Assembly: GCA_012517475.1 (NCBI GenBank)
Contig: JAAYUV010000045.1
Coordinates: forward strand, 1-64,000
Source of the DNA: Peptococcaceae bacterium
GTDB taxonomy: Bacteria > Bacillota > Desulfitobacteriia > Desulfitobacteriales > Syntrophobotulaceae
Length of the DNA stretch: 64,000 bases
Reading direction: 5' to 3'
The notes beneath the pieces are model-generated. The model worked only from the letters and a program-made list of their open reading frames with translations. It had not been told where the DNA came from and did not search any database. This document shows positions 43,207 to 52,373 of this stretch, piece after piece; the stretch's first letter is position 1; each line of letters starts with the position of its first letter. Made by a program: the position numbers and the translations under genes.

Positions 43207-44442
43207 TTAAATCAAACTTAATATCCGCCATTTTAATCTGCTTACCTTATCTCTAACCTTGATAAAGACCACAGCCATGAACTTGTATCCTAAATCTTTG
43301 TACCTGTTGTCCCTGCTAATCTTGCGTCCAAGTATTTTAGGCATAACATTGTTAATGTCGTACAATTCTTGATAGGCGTGATATTGGATGGCAATCAGAT
43401 CAATATACTCTTGATCGTTCATCGTAATAACATCCTCTATTAAATCGCATGCATCAATTTTATGCTCCGATGTACTGAGAATGTTGGGATGAACATGAAA
43501 AAAACCGGTTGCAATCAAATCAAAAGTATAGGCATGTATCGTAATAGATGGTATAAGGTGGTTAACCGCATCGAGCAGCGTAGTCCCCATTCCAATATAT
43601 AAATCTGCCTTTTGAAAAAACCTGTCAAGTTCCTTATATGGCAGGAGTGGAATTAACTCAATGCTGTCTTGACACTCCGTATTCAATGAATTGACTAATG
43701 CTTTTATTTCATCGCTTCCATTTCCGTCTCCAATAATAATCAGCCGAATATCGTTATACTTTTGCATTAAGTTTTTATAGCTTTTGATCAGACCAATTAC
43801 ATAACCCTTCATTTCAAGTTCAAATCTTGTTATTGTCAGTATGACAAAAGGTTTGTTCTTTTTTCTGGATTTGATTTCAATATCGGTATATTCGTTTACA
43901 TTCATTGGCAAACGACAAATCTCATTGTGCGCATCTTTAAATTCCAGACCAAGGAATTCTTGCGACATTTGTATGCATTCTTCATCCATAAAAAGAATAT
44001 GACCTTCTTCATAGATTCTTCTTACATAACCTCTTAGAAAAAACTTCGATAAAGCTAAAATAAGCTGCTTTGATCTTTTTCCCGGTATTCCATAAAACAG
44101 TGTGTAAGGATGAATTACATATAAAATAGTTTTTTCAACATTACTATGTTTCGATTTGATTTTTTCTGCTTGGGCATATTCCACCAATGTGTGGGTTATG
44201 ATGATGTATGTTGCATCATCTTCGTGTATAGTATCAAATATTTGTGCGTACATTAGATAATCGGTGACATAAACGGTCATTCCGTCTTGAACCATTTCAT
44301 CCATTAAATGCTGGTTTTCCACGCGGTCCGTAAAGACATTAACCGTAAATTCCTTTGACATTGCCCACTTTGCCATTCTCATAGTCAACGTCGCTGCCCC
44401 GCCGCCTAATTCTTTTATCATCGTAATAAATACTTTTTTCAT
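43207..44442 (-). CDS. GT4-like glycosyltransferase
   Basis: The 411-residue protein has the GT-B fold. The N-terminal half begins KKVFITMIKELGGGAATLTMRM and the C-terminal half has the nucleotide-sugar segment FVILTITRFE and the donor loop IGMGTTLLDAVNHL. The canonical EX7E motif is modified, so the donor is hard to guess. The gene is a stand-alone member of the Wzy locus, with gaps of 163 and 122 bases on its sides, and may have its own promoter. Confidence 0.75.
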   Translation of the reverse strand: MKKVFITMIKELGGGAATLTMRMAKWAMSKEFTVNVFTDRVENQHLMDEMVQDGMTVYVTDYLMYAQIFDTIHEDDATYIIITHTLVEYAQAEKIKSKHSNVEKTILYVIHPYTLFYGIPGKRSKQLILALSKFFLRGYVRRIYEEGHILFMDEECIQMSQEFLGLEFKDAHNEICRLPMNVNEYTDIEIKSRKKNKPFVILTITRFELEMKGYVIGLIKSYKNLMQKYNDIRLIIIGDGNGSDEIKALVNSLNTECQDSIELIPLLPYKELDRFFQKADLYIGMGTTLLDAVNHLIPSITIHAYTFDLIATGFFHVHPNILSTSEHKIDACDLIEDVITMNDQEYIDLIAIQYHAYQELYDINNVMPKILGRKISRDNRYKDLGYKFMAVVFIKVRDKVSRLKWRILSLI

Positions 44443-44564
44443 CTTTTATCCCATTTCGCCAATGAATTTAAACTGATAATACCTGAAACAATACGCATAT
44501 TTTCTTATCACCGTTCTATAAAAGAAACCATATTAAAACTTACTCCATTACATTAAAAAATCTG

Positions 44565-45875
44565 TTATGTGGAATTAACATTTATTTGTTTGGCAGCATT
44601 ATATTCTATTTGGCTGATATACCATAATATAATGCAGGCCAGGAAAATCAAATTTGAATTTGTGATACTGTCAATAGAAGTTAATGAAAATAAAATACAG
44701 CTATAGCCAACTGCTAAAATTGTTAAGTTATGATCACGAGGGAATTTTTTTGAACACCTGATACAGGAAAAGAGGACAGATCCGAAGAAATAAATTAAAA
44801 AAATCCCTACTATAATGCCGTCGCCAACAATAAATTCCACCCAGGTATTATGACAATCTACTGAAGTGTAATTTCTAATTTGTCCTTGTCCCACCCCAGC
44901 TAAAAGATTTGTGTTGACCATCTCTTTGAGATTCAGCAGCCAAATCGTTCCTCTGCCGGCTTCATCTGCAAAATTTGCACGCGTCTCGTAATCAGAAAGG
45001 AAATTTTCAAATCCATTCAATAATGGTTCGGAATAGAATAAGAAGAATAGAAAAATAAATAATACAATTCCTATTGAACCCAATACTGTTTTGACCCTAA
45101 ACAGCATTCTTTCTTTTTTTAAGAAACATAAAATGATGATTACCGGCGCTAAAATAAATAGAGCGAGTGCCATTCGCGAATTTGTATAATATCCGCAAAA
45201 GTAACTAAGTATTACTTGAATAAGATGCCTTTTCCATTCTTTTGTCTTATTGAGAAGCCTGTATAAGGAAATCGTAGTCGCAGGTAAAAGGCTGGCCCCA
45301 AGCAAATTAGGATCAATTTGGAATCCGCGCAGTCTTCCGAATGTCGAACCGCTCATTTCTCTTATAATACCTTCGGTGTACGGCAGACTGGGGGAAACTG
45401 TACTTACGCCGGCTATTTCAAATCCATTCAATTTACATATCACAGCGATCATAAATATCACACTAAATCCTAAAGCGGTTGCAACCAGAACATCCATCAT
45501 TTCATTGATTTCGTCCATTGATTTAATACACGCAAGATAAATTAAGGCACAACCAAAAGCAACTGCAAACATCATATGCTGTAAAAACGATGCTAATTGC
45601 AGACCATTAACAAAATCCACAAGAAACAGGAGTAGAATCGCTATAATCATTAAAGAAAGGTGCTTTTGATTAATTAATAATTTTAATTTGCTTACGTTTA
45701 ATATAAGAAGCAAAAGTCCAAAGAACATATACAATCTTACCGAGACACCAGCAATAGATATCCCATAAAAATCTATGGGCAGCAGCATAAGTATAAAATG
45801 ATGAAATTTAACTTGTTTTCCCTGTAGAAGTATGGCGGATAACAAAAAAGCTGAACAAATCCATATCCATATCAT
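44565..45875 (-). CDS. wzy: Wzy-type polysaccharide polymerase
   Basis: The 436-residue protein has about 11-12 membrane helices with a large outside loop, including LRGFQIDPNLLGASLLPA and the DCHNTWVEFIVGDG segment, as in O-antigen ligase/polymerase (Wzy_C) proteins. It would join lipid-linked repeat units outside the membrane. ATG 45875 overlaps the GT4 stop in ATGA. Sequence conservation in this family is low, so the call rests on topology and context. Confidence 0.8.
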   Translation of the reverse strand: MIWIWICSAFLLSAILLQGKQVKFHHFILMLLPIDFYGISIAGVSVRLYMFFGLLLLILNVSKLKLLINQKHLSLMIIAILLLFLVDFVNGLQLASFLQHMMFAVAFGCALIYLACIKSMDEINEMMDVLVATALGFSVIFMIAVICKLNGFEIAGVSTVSPSLPYTEGIIREMSGSTFGRLRGFQIDPNLLGASLLPATTISLYRLLNKTKEWKRHLIQVILSYFCGYYTNSRMALALFILAPVIIILCFLKKERMLFRVKTVLGSIGIVLFIFLFFLFYSEPLLNGFENFLSDYETRANFADEAGRGTIWLLNLKEMVNTNLLAGVGQGQIRNYTSVDCHNTWVEFIVGDGIIVGIFLIYFFGSVLFSCIRCSKKFPRDHNLTILAVGYSCILFSLTSIDSITNSNLIFLACIILWYISQIEYNAAKQINVNST

Positions 45876-47038
45876 AAAATATTCCCTTCTCTCAGGTGTT
45901 CACGATAATCAATAGTTTTCGTTTTCTCATTTCCATCAACAAAGCATATCTGTTCTTTAAAGTTCTCGACTGAACTTACAAAGGAAAATTGATTTTCAAT
46001 GGTATGATAAGCAGCCAGCGAAACCATCTCATAATTATTACTGTATAGTGCCCGCTCGAGTCCTTTTGCTATTTCTTCAGCAGTACTTTCTGAGAGTAAC
46101 CACCCGTTTTTGCCGTCAATGATAATGTCACATATTCCCCCAACAGGCGATGCTAGAGCCGGAGTGTACTGTACCATTGATTCTATTAAAGCATTTGGCA
46201 AACCCTCGGTATCAGTAGGAAGGAGCAGTAATATCCAGGTTGATGTAATATCAGCTATATGTTCATGCTCTATCCATCCAAGCATCTGAATATGATTTTT
46301 TGCTTGAAGTCCGTCTATTTTTTCTACGCATTTGTCAAATAATTTTCCGTTTCCGACTATCTGGAGCTTCCATTCCGGGAACTTTTTATAAAATTCATTA
46401 AATCCATGAATGCTTTCTAAAACTCTTTTTCCTTCAGTTAATCTGCAAATCATACCAACGGTATTATTTTTGGGGGTTCCCTGTGTTCTTGGTGCAACAC
46501 AATTATCAACATAAAGATGAATAATTCGGATATCCGCTTTATTTTTTTTTATTTTCCATTGTTTGATGACTGACGGACTTTCCACACAGATATGATCTGC
46601 ATGATTAGCCATATAGAGAATTACTTTTTCTGACAATGCCGTAATTCGCGAACGCGAGCCTTCAATGCCAACATTTCCATACAGAAAATAGTTAACTTTA
46701 GCCTGTTTCAACTTCGCTGCAAAGAAGGGGAGAATCATCTTGTCTGCTATCCAGAAAAACACCTCATCATCTTTACGTATCAGGTTCATAGCAATGAAAA
46801 ACATTTTTATTTGAAACAATAAATAATATAGGATTTTTATTAGTTTACTATCGGAATTTTTGTACGCGACATTTCTGATATATAAATGTTGTCTCTCAAT
46901 AATTCCCGCTAAATTGCCTCCAAGCAATATAGTGGATTCGACCGATTCCAGAATAATTGATAATAATTTGTTTATTGTAACTTCCGACGATCGGTTGTTT
47001 TTAGGCATAGGGTTTGTTACGACAACAATTCTTTCCAT
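45872..47038 (-). CDS. GT4 glycosyltransferase
   Basis: The 388-residue GT-B enzyme has a signature VGMICRLTEGKRVLESIHGF and the donor loop LPTDTEGLPNALIESMVQYTPALASPVGG, with the EX7E motif (E..LPNALIE). AAAGGAG is about 12 bases before ATG 47038. It is coupled to wzy, and is one of the enzymes that build the repeat unit on the lipid carrier. Confidence 0.88.
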   Translation of the reverse strand: MERIVVVTNPMPKNNRSSEVTINKLLSIILESVESTILLGGNLAGIIERQHLYIRNVAYKNSDSKLIKILYYLLFQIKMFFIAMNLIRKDDEVFFWIADKMILPFFAAKLKQAKVNYFLYGNVGIEGSRSRITALSEKVILYMANHADHICVESPSVIKQWKIKKNKADIRIIHLYVDNCVAPRTQGTPKNNTVGMICRLTEGKRVLESIHGFNEFYKKFPEWKLQIVGNGKLFDKCVEKIDGLQAKNHIQMLGWIEHEHIADITSTWILLLLPTDTEGLPNALIESMVQYTPALASPVGGICDIIIDGKNGWLLSESTAEEIAKGLERALYSNNYEMVSLAAYHTIENQFSFVSSVENFKEQICFVDGNEKTKTIDYREHLREGNIL

Positions 47039-47086
47039 ATGAAGTCATACTCCTTTCTGCCCTTTGTTTTCAACACTCGCAAACTG

Positions 47087-48226
47087 TTAAACAACATTGC
47101 AAAAAACCCGCGCTATATCGCTTTTATAAGCATCCATAGTGTGCTGTTTCGAAAACTTCACTCCGTTTTCAATAACAATTTTACGTATCTCTGAGGTTAA
47201 TACATCGACCACCGCTGTGGCAGCTTCTTCAGCATTGTCATATTCAAAGCATCTGCCTGATTGGCTGACTTCTATAAATTCGCGGCTACCTCCGATATCA
47301 GCCCCAAGCACTGGTACCCCTGCAGCACAGGCTTCCAGACCTGCAAGAGGAAATCCTTCGAAAGAGGATGGAATCATCAGAACATCAATTGCGCTAAGAA
47401 TATTGGGAACATCATTTCTCTGTCCCAAGAAAAAAACTCTGTCCTCTATACCTTTTTCTTCAACAATATGAAGCAGCCTGTCTTGATAAGACTTATCCTC
47501 TTCCCGGGTCTGCCCCACAAGGAAGGCATAAGCATTAACTCCTCTGCACCAAAGCTCTTCAACTGTTCTTATTACCACATCCTGACGTTTCGACGGCTGC
47601 AAAAGCGCGATTTGCCCTATTATCAGCTTGCCGTTTCTATCGATTCCAAGCTCGGAAAAAATTGTATTTCCGTCTCCGTTTGTATATTTTTCTGAATCAA
47701 CCGGATTATATATTGTGATTTTTTTAACTTTCCCCTTAGAATTATTAATCTGTTCGCCTACAATATTGGATACGGAAATTATTTTTTTAACTGACTTCCA
47801 GCCGCTGCAAAAATTAATAAGCTTTATTGTAGCGCCGTCCAGAAATAGATGATGAAGATGCCAGATCACGGATTTACCACGTAAAAGACCGCAGAAAGCG
47901 CTCCATGGAAGCGCAGCCGGCCCGGGGGCATAGATGATATCCGGATTTTCCCGATTGATGACGCGAATTCCCCTCGCAACTGCTTTTAAAGAAAGCCAGC
48001 CATATCTGAATATCATACTTTTTCCTTTTATACCTGTCGGCATGGTTTGATTTCCCATCAGTGTATACGAGATACCCCTTTTATCCAATTCGTTGGACAG
48101 AACGCCTTTTTCAGGGATTAGACAATGAAAAACATATTTATCTTTTAACATATCCAGCACGGTCAATGTCATTTTTTGACCTCCGGCTACAAGCGACAGC
48201 GTTTCCCAAACAAGTATCTTTTTCAT
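47087..48226 (-). CDS. GT4 glycosyltransferase
   Basis: The 379-residue GT-B enzyme has an N-terminal VAGGQKMTLTVLDML acceptor helix, the NGKLIIGQIALLQPSKRQDVVIRTV segment and the donor loop IPSSFEGFPLAGLEACAAGVPVLGADIGG, with the full EX7E motif. ATG 48226 is chosen because of the GGAGGACC site, which overlaps the acyltransferase stop by four bases. It probably adds one sugar of the repeat. Confidence 0.88.
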   Translation of the reverse strand: MKKILVWETLSLVAGGQKMTLTVLDMLKDKYVFHCLIPEKGVLSNELDKRGISYTLMGNQTMPTGIKGKSMIFRYGWLSLKAVARGIRVINRENPDIIYAPGPAALPWSAFCGLLRGKSVIWHLHHLFLDGATIKLINFCSGWKSVKKIISVSNIVGEQINNSKGKVKKITIYNPVDSEKYTNGDGNTIFSELGIDRNGKLIIGQIALLQPSKRQDVVIRTVEELWCRGVNAYAFLVGQTREEDKSYQDRLLHIVEEKGIEDRVFFLGQRNDVPNILSAIDVLMIPSSFEGFPLAGLEACAAGVPVLGADIGGSREFIEVSQSGRCFEYDNAEEAATAVVDVLTSEIRKIVIENGVKFSKQHTMDAYKSDIARVFCNVV

Positions 48227-49278
48227 ATTTTTTGGTCCTCCAGAGAATGATGGCCCCACAATTTTATGTGGGTAAATGGCTTTTCAATAAAATAGTAGGA
48301 TACAAAAGCAAAGCCGATTGTAAATACCAACACCAAAATGGCCGCCAAAACTTTTGGTTCTATATTCGTCTCTAGCATAACGTTAATGAAAATCATATGA
48401 TACAAATATATGCCATATGAAATATCAAACGGAATCCGATGTCTTCCAAAGCGATATGCCATTGCAATGGTTATAAACGGAATAAATACTCCGCTGATTA
48501 TAGAAGTATAGTGTCCAATTGATACTGGACTCCTTAAAAAATATATTGTAAAAATTAACGTGTACAAAATAAATATCCACCAACAGTAATGACACAAAGC
48601 CGGCAGAATACGCTCACGGTTGATATAAATAAATACACCAATTAAAAAAATATATACATAGGGAATGAATGTTTGAAATAGCAATTTGAACAGAATATGC
48701 GGTAAATACGCCTCGGCAATTTTTGTCAGTATATTACAAGCTATACTCCCCCCTATAACTAAAATCCATTGTTTATCAGTCAGACTCTTTAACCGATTAA
48801 AGAATAAACCTACTAATACATAAAACTGTAGTTCCACTACAATGGTCCAAAGGCTCCCATTAGGAGTTCCATTGCCATATTCTCTTAACCAATCAGGCGT
48901 ATAAAACTGCAAAAAAGTTAACTGTGTTGAAAACCATACTAATATTCTTTTTAAATCTAATGCGGGCGAATACAAAAATAAAATCAACAAAAAAGATACG
49001 CCAAATGCACCCCAAAGCCCAGGATACAAACGTTTAATACGTTTAATGAAAAATTCCTTTTTTGTACTGCATTTTTCAAAAGATGCAGCGATTAAAAAAC
49101 CACTAATTCCAAACAACACAACAACACCTTGATAATAGCTAAGTAAATAACTGATAAATAACGTTTCAGTTAGTCTCAAATGAGTGACAATATGCAATGC
49201 TACAACGCTAAAAGCTGCTAGATGCCGTAAGTAATCAAAGGAATTGTTCTGGAAAACTATGGTCTGACTTTTGTTCAT
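48223..49278 (-). CDS. Acyltransferase 3 (OafA/YrhL-like) membrane protein
   Basis: The 351-residue protein has ten or eleven membrane helices and the Acyl_transf_3 signature: FDYLRHLAAFSVVALHI with catalytic His, FGISGFLIAASFEKC, and KRIKRLYPGLW. These enzymes O-acetylate surface sugars from cytoplasmic acetyl-CoA. I start at ATG 49278; a TTG at 49296 is possible. It overlaps the phosphatase-family gene by 44 bases. Confidence 0.85.
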   Translation of the reverse strand: MNKSQTIVFQNNSFDYLRHLAAFSVVALHIVTHLRLTETLFISYLLSYYQGVVVLFGISGFLIAASFEKCSTKKEFFIKRIKRLYPGLWGAFGVSFLLILFLYSPALDLKRILVWFSTQLTFLQFYTPDWLREYGNGTPNGSLWTIVVELQFYVLVGLFFNRLKSLTDKQWILVIGGSIACNILTKIAEAYLPHILFKLLFQTFIPYVYIFLIGVFIYINRERILPALCHYCWWIFILYTLIFTIYFLRSPVSIGHYTSIISGVFIPFITIAMAYRFGRHRIPFDISYGIYLYHMIFINVMLETNIEPKVLAAILVLVFTIGFAFVSYYFIEKPFTHIKLWGHHSLEDQKI

Positions 49279-50725
49279 ATTTGTCCCACACTCCAAATTG
49301 CCTCGTTATTATTTTATATATATCTGTCATTTCGTATTGTTCTTTTTCAAGTTTGAACCCCTTGGAAGCAATGACCGCTGTTTCATAACGATGAGAACCC
49401 GGTGAAAGCTTATGCATGAACCCTTGCTTTTCAAACAGTTTCTCGCCTAAGTTCCAGTCTGCTCCGTAGTGTTCATCAAGCTGAAAAATAATTTCAGGGT
49501 AACGATCCAGATACTGACCACGATAAAGCGTATCTATACGACGAATCCATTTAAACGCGGGAGTCTTCTCATCTTCAATGAGAACAGCTTCTAGTTTTTC
49601 AACTATCTCATCGCATAGTTTTTCTTTATCTTCAACTTTGTCGGCAATCCGGATACCCCCGTAGCTGTAATTCTTTAACGCCGAAAGATCGCTGAGGTAC
49701 GCAACTGTCTTATCCCAGTCAAAGTCAGTACTTGAAACAAATATACTTTTCCATACCGGTATCATCTTTGCTAATTTTACAGCCCACTTTGGCAAACCAA
49801 ACTTTTTAACGAAATGAAGTGACCCTTTTTTTACCCATTTTTTGATATGAAATAGCTTTGCTTGAGAATCCGATCCGGATGTACGCGGGGCAAGATAACC
49901 TTCCCGTCTGAGCATTTCGTTTATTCTTGCCGTATATACCGGGCGCGCGCCGTGACCATGGTCACTTATCACAAGTATGGGCGTCTCAGGGCAAAGCTTG
50001 ATTATTTCACCGATATATTTATCAATTAACTTGTAGGTATCTCGAATTACATCACAATATTTCGTCTCTCCCGGATATTCGGGATGTTTTTCATCGCAGT
50101 ACCTCCAAAAATCATGCTGAACACCGTCAACCGTTGAAAAATAAGAAAACAACATATCACAATCTTCATTTTGAATTGCACGTTTTGTTAACCTAAATTC
50201 TTCGGCTGCTTTTTCAAAGAATTCCTCTTTTAGTCTGTCAAGCTGCCTTTCAGAGATGAATTTCCCCTCATTTCCAAGAATCCTTGAATCAGGGGTGTAA
50301 AGCATTGTCTTAGTTTTCGGGAACACACTCATGTTTCCCTCATACGGACGGGAAATAAACAGTCCGTTAATTTCCCAGCCGTGCTTAATATTCATTGGAA
50401 GAAGCACTGCACAGCTATATCCTTTTCTGTTGAGTTCATCCCAAAATGTTTTGCCGCGAAATGCACAATCATCAAAGGATATCGGTTTATACTTGTTCTC
50501 TTTGTCACAGACATTAACAAAATTGATAATACCGTGTTCGGACGGATCAAGCCCTGTAAAAATAGTAGCCCAGGCAGGCGTCGTATCTGCGGGGAATACT
50601 GAGCGCAGGTGCGGGTAACCATTATCGCTCAGCATAGCGCTGATATGGGGCAGATCTTTCTCATATTTCATTACAATGTCAAAATCCATTCCGTCAATAC
50701 CGATGACAATTAATTTTTTGATCAT
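49235..50725 (-). CDS. Alkaline-phosphatase-superfamily phosphodiesterase/transferase
   Basis: The 496-residue protein shows the type I phosphodiesterase/nucleotide pyrophosphatase fold. Metal ligands sit in VIGIDGMDFD (6-15), and the catalytic Thr is in PADTTPAWATIFTG. Later ligands are in STVDGVQHDFWRY and VISDHGHGA. No signal peptide is visible, which suggests a cytoplasmic site or an odd export route. Members act on phosphodiesters, sulfates or nucleotide sugars. With the kinase-like and acyltransferase neighbours it may install or remove a charged group on the repeat. The reaction is not known. Confidence 0.8.
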   Translation of the reverse strand: MIKKLIVIGIDGMDFDIVMKYEKDLPHISAMLSDNGYPHLRSVFPADTTPAWATIFTGLDPSEHGIINFVNVCDKENKYKPISFDDCAFRGKTFWDELNRKGYSCAVLLPMNIKHGWEINGLFISRPYEGNMSVFPKTKTMLYTPDSRILGNEGKFISERQLDRLKEEFFEKAAEEFRLTKRAIQNEDCDMLFSYFSTVDGVQHDFWRYCDEKHPEYPGETKYCDVIRDTYKLIDKYIGEIIKLCPETPILVISDHGHGARPVYTARINEMLRREGYLAPRTSGSDSQAKLFHIKKWVKKGSLHFVKKFGLPKWAVKLAKMIPVWKSIFVSSTDFDWDKTVAYLSDLSALKNYSYGGIRIADKVEDKEKLCDEIVEKLEAVLIEDEKTPAFKWIRRIDTLYRGQYLDRYPEIIFQLDEHYGADWNLGEKLFEKQGFMHKLSPGSHRYETAVIASKGFKLEKEQYEMTDIYKIITRQFGVWDKYEQKSDHSFPEQFL

Positions 50726-50743
50726 TTTTTATATCTCTTTCTT

Positions 50744-51409
50744 TTATTTTTCTAACAGCGGATTAATAACCCCCATAACCTGATCAAGCATTACTTGCTT
50801 ATCCTGATTCCCTGAAATGATGACTGTGGGATACATTTTGGAAATGGCATCATAAAGAGGTTCCCTTATCTGGAGATAAAGCGGATCAGGAATGTCATCC
50901 TTGCGCGAACAACAAACTTCAACAGGTGTTTTAATATATATAATCAAATCCGGCCTCGGAGCATGCTTCCACTTGCCAGATATGGTTTTGGCCATATAAT
51001 CTTTGTCTAAGCCGAGATTTGCTGCATAAGTTACCGCATTATCATATATATAACGATCAATAAGCAATACGCTTCCCAGCATATGTTTCAGACGTACATT
51101 GAAGAAAATCTGCACTTTAAATTCGCAGGTGGTCAGGAAAGAAAAAATCTTATATACTCCCTTTTTTTGTGACTGCTTACGTAAACTCTCCAGATAATTC
51201 TTATAATCTCCGCTATATGGATTGCTGTTCCTTTTCATAAGAATTTTTTTACCAAGCTTAATGAAAAATGACATGACTTTAACTACATATGCTGCCCGTA
51301 CAATTTCAACTTTGAAACCTCTGATCTTTAATTGCTCATAGGCGTAGTTGATACTTGTTGATTTTCCTGACCCATCGAGTCCCATGAAGCAGATTATCGG
51401 GTTTTTCAT
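50744..51409 (-). CDS. Thymidylate-kinase-like P-loop protein
   Basis: The 221-residue protein begins with a P-loop (MGLDGSGKST, about 8-17), followed by a LID-like region with DRYIYDN near 112-118, typical of thymidylate kinase. Its position in the middle of a glycan locus, not among nucleotide genes, suggests a specialised kinase acting on a sugar, lipid or polyol. ATG 51409 is chosen for its GAGAGGG site and the ATGA overlap with the GT4 gene. I cannot name the substrate. Confidence 0.75.
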   Translation of the reverse strand: MKNPIICFMGLDGSGKSTSINYAYEQLKIRGFKVEIVRAAYVVKVMSFFIKLGKKILMKRNSNPYSGDYKNYLESLRKQSQKKGVYKIFSFLTTCEFKVQIFFNVRLKHMLGSVLLIDRYIYDNAVTYAANLGLDKDYMAKTISGKWKHAPRPDLIIYIKTPVEVCCSRKDDIPDPLYLQIREPLYDAISKMYPTVIISGNQDKQVMLDQVMGVINPLLEK

Positions 51410-52371
51410 ATAGCCCTCTCCCGTATTTCCTGTAGTATGATATCCGCAACATTGCTCCAAGAAAGAGGATTCGATAAATATGAAGTATCATTTTTCAGAT
51501 TCTTTATTTCATCTACGGCGGTATACAATTCGTTGCAGTTACTGATTGTTTTAATCGCTTTTGGATTATTTATTTCTATTAACGCAATGTTTTCAAAGCT
51601 CTTATAGGCTACTACAGGTGTTCCACAAGACAGCGCTTCCATTACCGACAATGGAATACTGATTACGAATTCGGCAGAACGTGTTGGAAATAAGTAAACA
51701 TCGGCCATTTGATATATTTCGTTGATATCCGGCATAAAACCGACGTGCAGTTTTACTCCTGCCTTTTGTAATGCTTGTACGATTTCATGGCTTTCAAACA
51801 TTCCACTGGCAATTACCATACGTTCAAATGTATTAGGATCAAGAAAACAAAAATCCTCAAGTCCACGTCCTTCCGAACAATGTCCTACATGAACGATGAG
51901 TGGTTTGGTCGTGTCAAATCCATACTTTTCTTTGAGCTTTAATGCCGTTTCTTCAGAAACGGGACGAAATTTTTCTGCATTGATTCCAATTGTCATTTTG
52001 CTGGCATGATAGCCTTCAGCAATTCTTAAATTACTTAAATCTCCTGACGCAATGGCGAAGTAGCTGCACTGAAGCGGACGGTTATTATTTTTAGAAATAA
52101 AATTCCGCTGCGGTTTTTGTACAATAACAATATAAATATTTCTGCAAAGCCTTTCGATGATACGGCAGATGTAATAAACCTGGGTATTAGCTCTTGCAAA
52201 TATGAATGTAACATCAGCTTGTAATGAGTGCTTGAGGATTTTGCATATATCATGCAAAGAGGAATAGAATACCGTATTCTCCTGCTCAAAGCATTCTGCC
52301 AGGTGAGTGGCAATATTACGCATGCCTTCATTTTCAAAACCATTAATTGTACTGATAATATGTATTTTCAT
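51406..52371 (-). CDS. GT4-like glycosyltransferase
   Basis: The 321-residue enzyme has the GT-B C-terminal half with PLIVHVGHCSEGRGLEDF, the loop YLFPTRSAEFVISIPLSVMEALSCGTPVVAYKS (EX7E-like), and an NWVDII-type C-terminal end. Its N-terminal half is short. It follows the radical SAM gene by two bases and overlaps the kinase-like gene by four, so it belongs to that cassette. Confidence 0.8.
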   Translation of the reverse strand: MKIHIISTINGFENEGMRNIATHLAECFEQENTVFYSSLHDICKILKHSLQADVTFIFARANTQVYYICRIIERLCRNIYIVIVQKPQRNFISKNNNRPLQCSYFAIASGDLSNLRIAEGYHASKMTIGINAEKFRPVSEETALKLKEKYGFDTTKPLIVHVGHCSEGRGLEDFCFLDPNTFERMVIASGMFESHEIVQALQKAGVKLHVGFMPDINEIYQMADVYLFPTRSAEFVISIPLSVMEALSCGTPVVAYKSFENIALIEINNPKAIKTISNCNELYTAVDEIKNLKNDTSYLSNPLSWSNVADIILQEIRERAI

Positions 52372-52373
52372 AG